From Candidatus Krumholzibacteriia bacterium (lineage in GTDB: Bacteria > Krumholzibacteriota > Krumholzibacteriia > LZORAL124-64-63), in contig DAOVTU010000018.1 of assembly GCA_030632925.1 (NCBI GenBank), positions 1 to 14,339 of the forward strand: a stretch of DNA of 14,339 bases, read 5' to 3'. This document shows positions 13,407 through 14,339 of this stretch, piece by piece; positions within the stretch are counted from its first letter, which is position 1, and the number at the start of each line of letters is the position of its first letter. A program made the position numbers and the translations under genes. The notes under the pieces were generated by a model. That model had not been told where the DNA came from. It ran no database searches and saw nothing but the letters and a program-made list of their open reading frames with translations.

Positions 13407-14339
13407 ATGGCCTGTGCCGGACACGACCGCTGGAATACTACGTTCCTTATTAGCTTGCTGCTTCTATTGGCCACCACCGCGGTGGCCCAGGATACATTCA
13501 CCCCGGTTTTCGAACCTGAACTGCGGACCAAACGGGCCACAGCCGAGATCACCATCGACGGCGATCTGAGCGATCCCGGCTGGATCGGTGTGCCTATGGC
13601 GTCGAATTTTGTCGAGCGCCAACCCGGCGACAACATCCCGCCGCTGGTAGAGACGATGGCCTACGTCACCTATGATGACGAATACCTGTACGTGGCTTTC
13701 GACTGCCGGGACGATCCGGCCCTGCTGCGGGCGACCATGTGCCAGCGCGACCAGTACTTCAACGACGACTCGGTCGCCCTGATGATCGACACCTTCGGCG
13801 AGGCCCAGTGGGCGTATCAGTTGTACGTCAATCCCTACGGCATCCAGAAGGACATCATGTGGACCAACGTGCACGGTGGGGACCGCGGCTTCGACATGAT
13901 CTGGCACTCGGCGGCCAAGATCACCGAGACCGGCTACACCGTGGAGTATGCGATTCCCTTTGCGAGCATGCGCTTCCCGGCGGGTGAAACGCAGACCTGG
14001 AAAGTGGATTTCTGGCGCACACACCCGCGGGAAAGCTATCACCAATATTCGTGGGCGGCCCACGATCGCAACGACCAGTGTTTTCCCTGCCAGTGGGGCA
14101 CCGTCAGCGGCATCGAAGGCGTAGCGCCCGGGCGCGGCTTGGAATTCCTGCCTTCTTTCATCGGCTACCAGACTGGTGAAATCTCCGACACCACCGATCC
14201 CGACGCGGAGTTCGAAGACAACGACGCCAAGGGCGAGTTGACCCTCGGGGCCAAGTATTCGGTCTCGTCCGATGTGACCCTTGAAGCTTCGATCAACCCT
14301 GATTTCAGCCAGATCGAGGCCGACGCCGACCAGATCGAC
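13407..14339 (+). CDS. DUF5916/CBM9-like outer-membrane protein, 5' part
   Basis: The visible 311 codons run off the right edge with no stop. The protein starts with a signal peptide (hydrophobic core FLISLLLLLATTAVA, cleavage before QDT at about 28). It then has a carbohydrate-binding family 9-like domain (about 45-230): ITIDGDLSDPGW, AYVTYDDEYLYVAFDCRDDP, FNDDSVALMIDTF and GYTVEYAIPFASMRFP. From about 275 the segment LTLGAKYSVSSDVTLEASINPDFSQIEADADQ is the classic junction to the DUF5916 beta-barrel. In this family the whole protein is normally around 700-900 residues, and it is thought to sit in the outer membrane and possibly bind or take up polysaccharide or peptide. Function is unproven. 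Four cysteines are visible (C100, C112, C225, C228), the last pair as CFPC. The ATG at 13407 follows AAAGGGG (13394-13400). No link to the upstream methyltransferase is evident, with 190 bases between them. Confidence 0.88.
   Translation, partial: MACAGHDRWNTTFLISLLLLLATTAVAQDTFTPVFEPELRTKRATAEITIDGDLSDPGWIGVPMASNFVERQPGDNIPPLVETMAYVTYDDEYLYVAFDCRDDPALLRATMCQRDQYFNDDSVALMIDTFGEAQWAYQLYVNPYGIQKDIMWTNVHGGDRGFDMIWHSAAKITETGYTVEYAIPFASMRFPAGETQTWKVDFWRTHPRESYHQYSWAAHDRNDQCFPCQWGTVSGIEGVAPGRGLEFLPSFIGYQTGEISDTTDPDAEFEDNDAKGELTLGAKYSVSSDVTLEASINPDFSQIEADADQID

Noticed and set aside
13464..14063. Minus-strand open frame of 199 codons at the right end
   Set aside because: It is antisense to the DUF5916 gene, which has a clear signal peptide, ribosome site and family motifs.

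Overview
The window looks like an ordinary chromosomal stretch of a GC-rich, Gram-negative (double-membrane) bacterium. Evidence for two membranes: an RND efflux operon, a secreted PAP2 protein with a C-terminal aromatic residue, and the start of a DUF5916 protein, a family that carries a C-terminal outer-membrane barrel. A secreted beta-propeller-like protein ends in a FlgD-Ig/type IX-sorting-like domain. That domain and the DUF5916 protein together point to the FCB superphylum or a related candidate phylum (Krumholzibacteriota- or Eisenbacteria-like). This placement is inference and no marker gene is present. There are no mobile elements, tRNA, rRNA or CRISPR arrays, and no gene-free stretch longer than about 190 bases.

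Region 1 (1-4967, + strand) is an efflux operon. It holds the 3' part of a periplasmic adaptor, a complete HAE-1 type RND pump, and a CPA1/NhaP-type cation:proton antiporter that starts 5 bases after the pump stops. Region 2 (4968-6781, + strand) has its own promoter region with three exact or near-exact 11-bp tandem repeats and a perfect extended -10. It then encodes 4-hydroxyphenylpyruvate dioxygenase (hpd) and a small VOC-fold protein, linked to tyrosine catabolism.

Region 3 (6791-11300, - strand) converges on region 2. Read in its own direction it holds a SulP anion transporter with a STAS domain, a CYTH-domain protein (class IV adenylate cyclase/triphosphatase-like), and a large secreted LVIVD-repeat protein with a C-terminal sorting-like domain. 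Region 4 (11301-14339, + strand) begins with a divergent promoter region. It then encodes a secreted or membrane PAP2 phosphatase, a TPR-plus-SAM methyltransferase fusion, and the 5' part of a DUF5916/CBM9-like outer-membrane protein that runs off the end.

No single obviously new system stands out. The best leads are the phased 11-bp repeats upstream of hpd, the uncharacterised VOC partner of HPPD, the antiporter embedded in an RND operon with a Gly/His-rich loop, and the TPR-methyltransferase next to PAP2.
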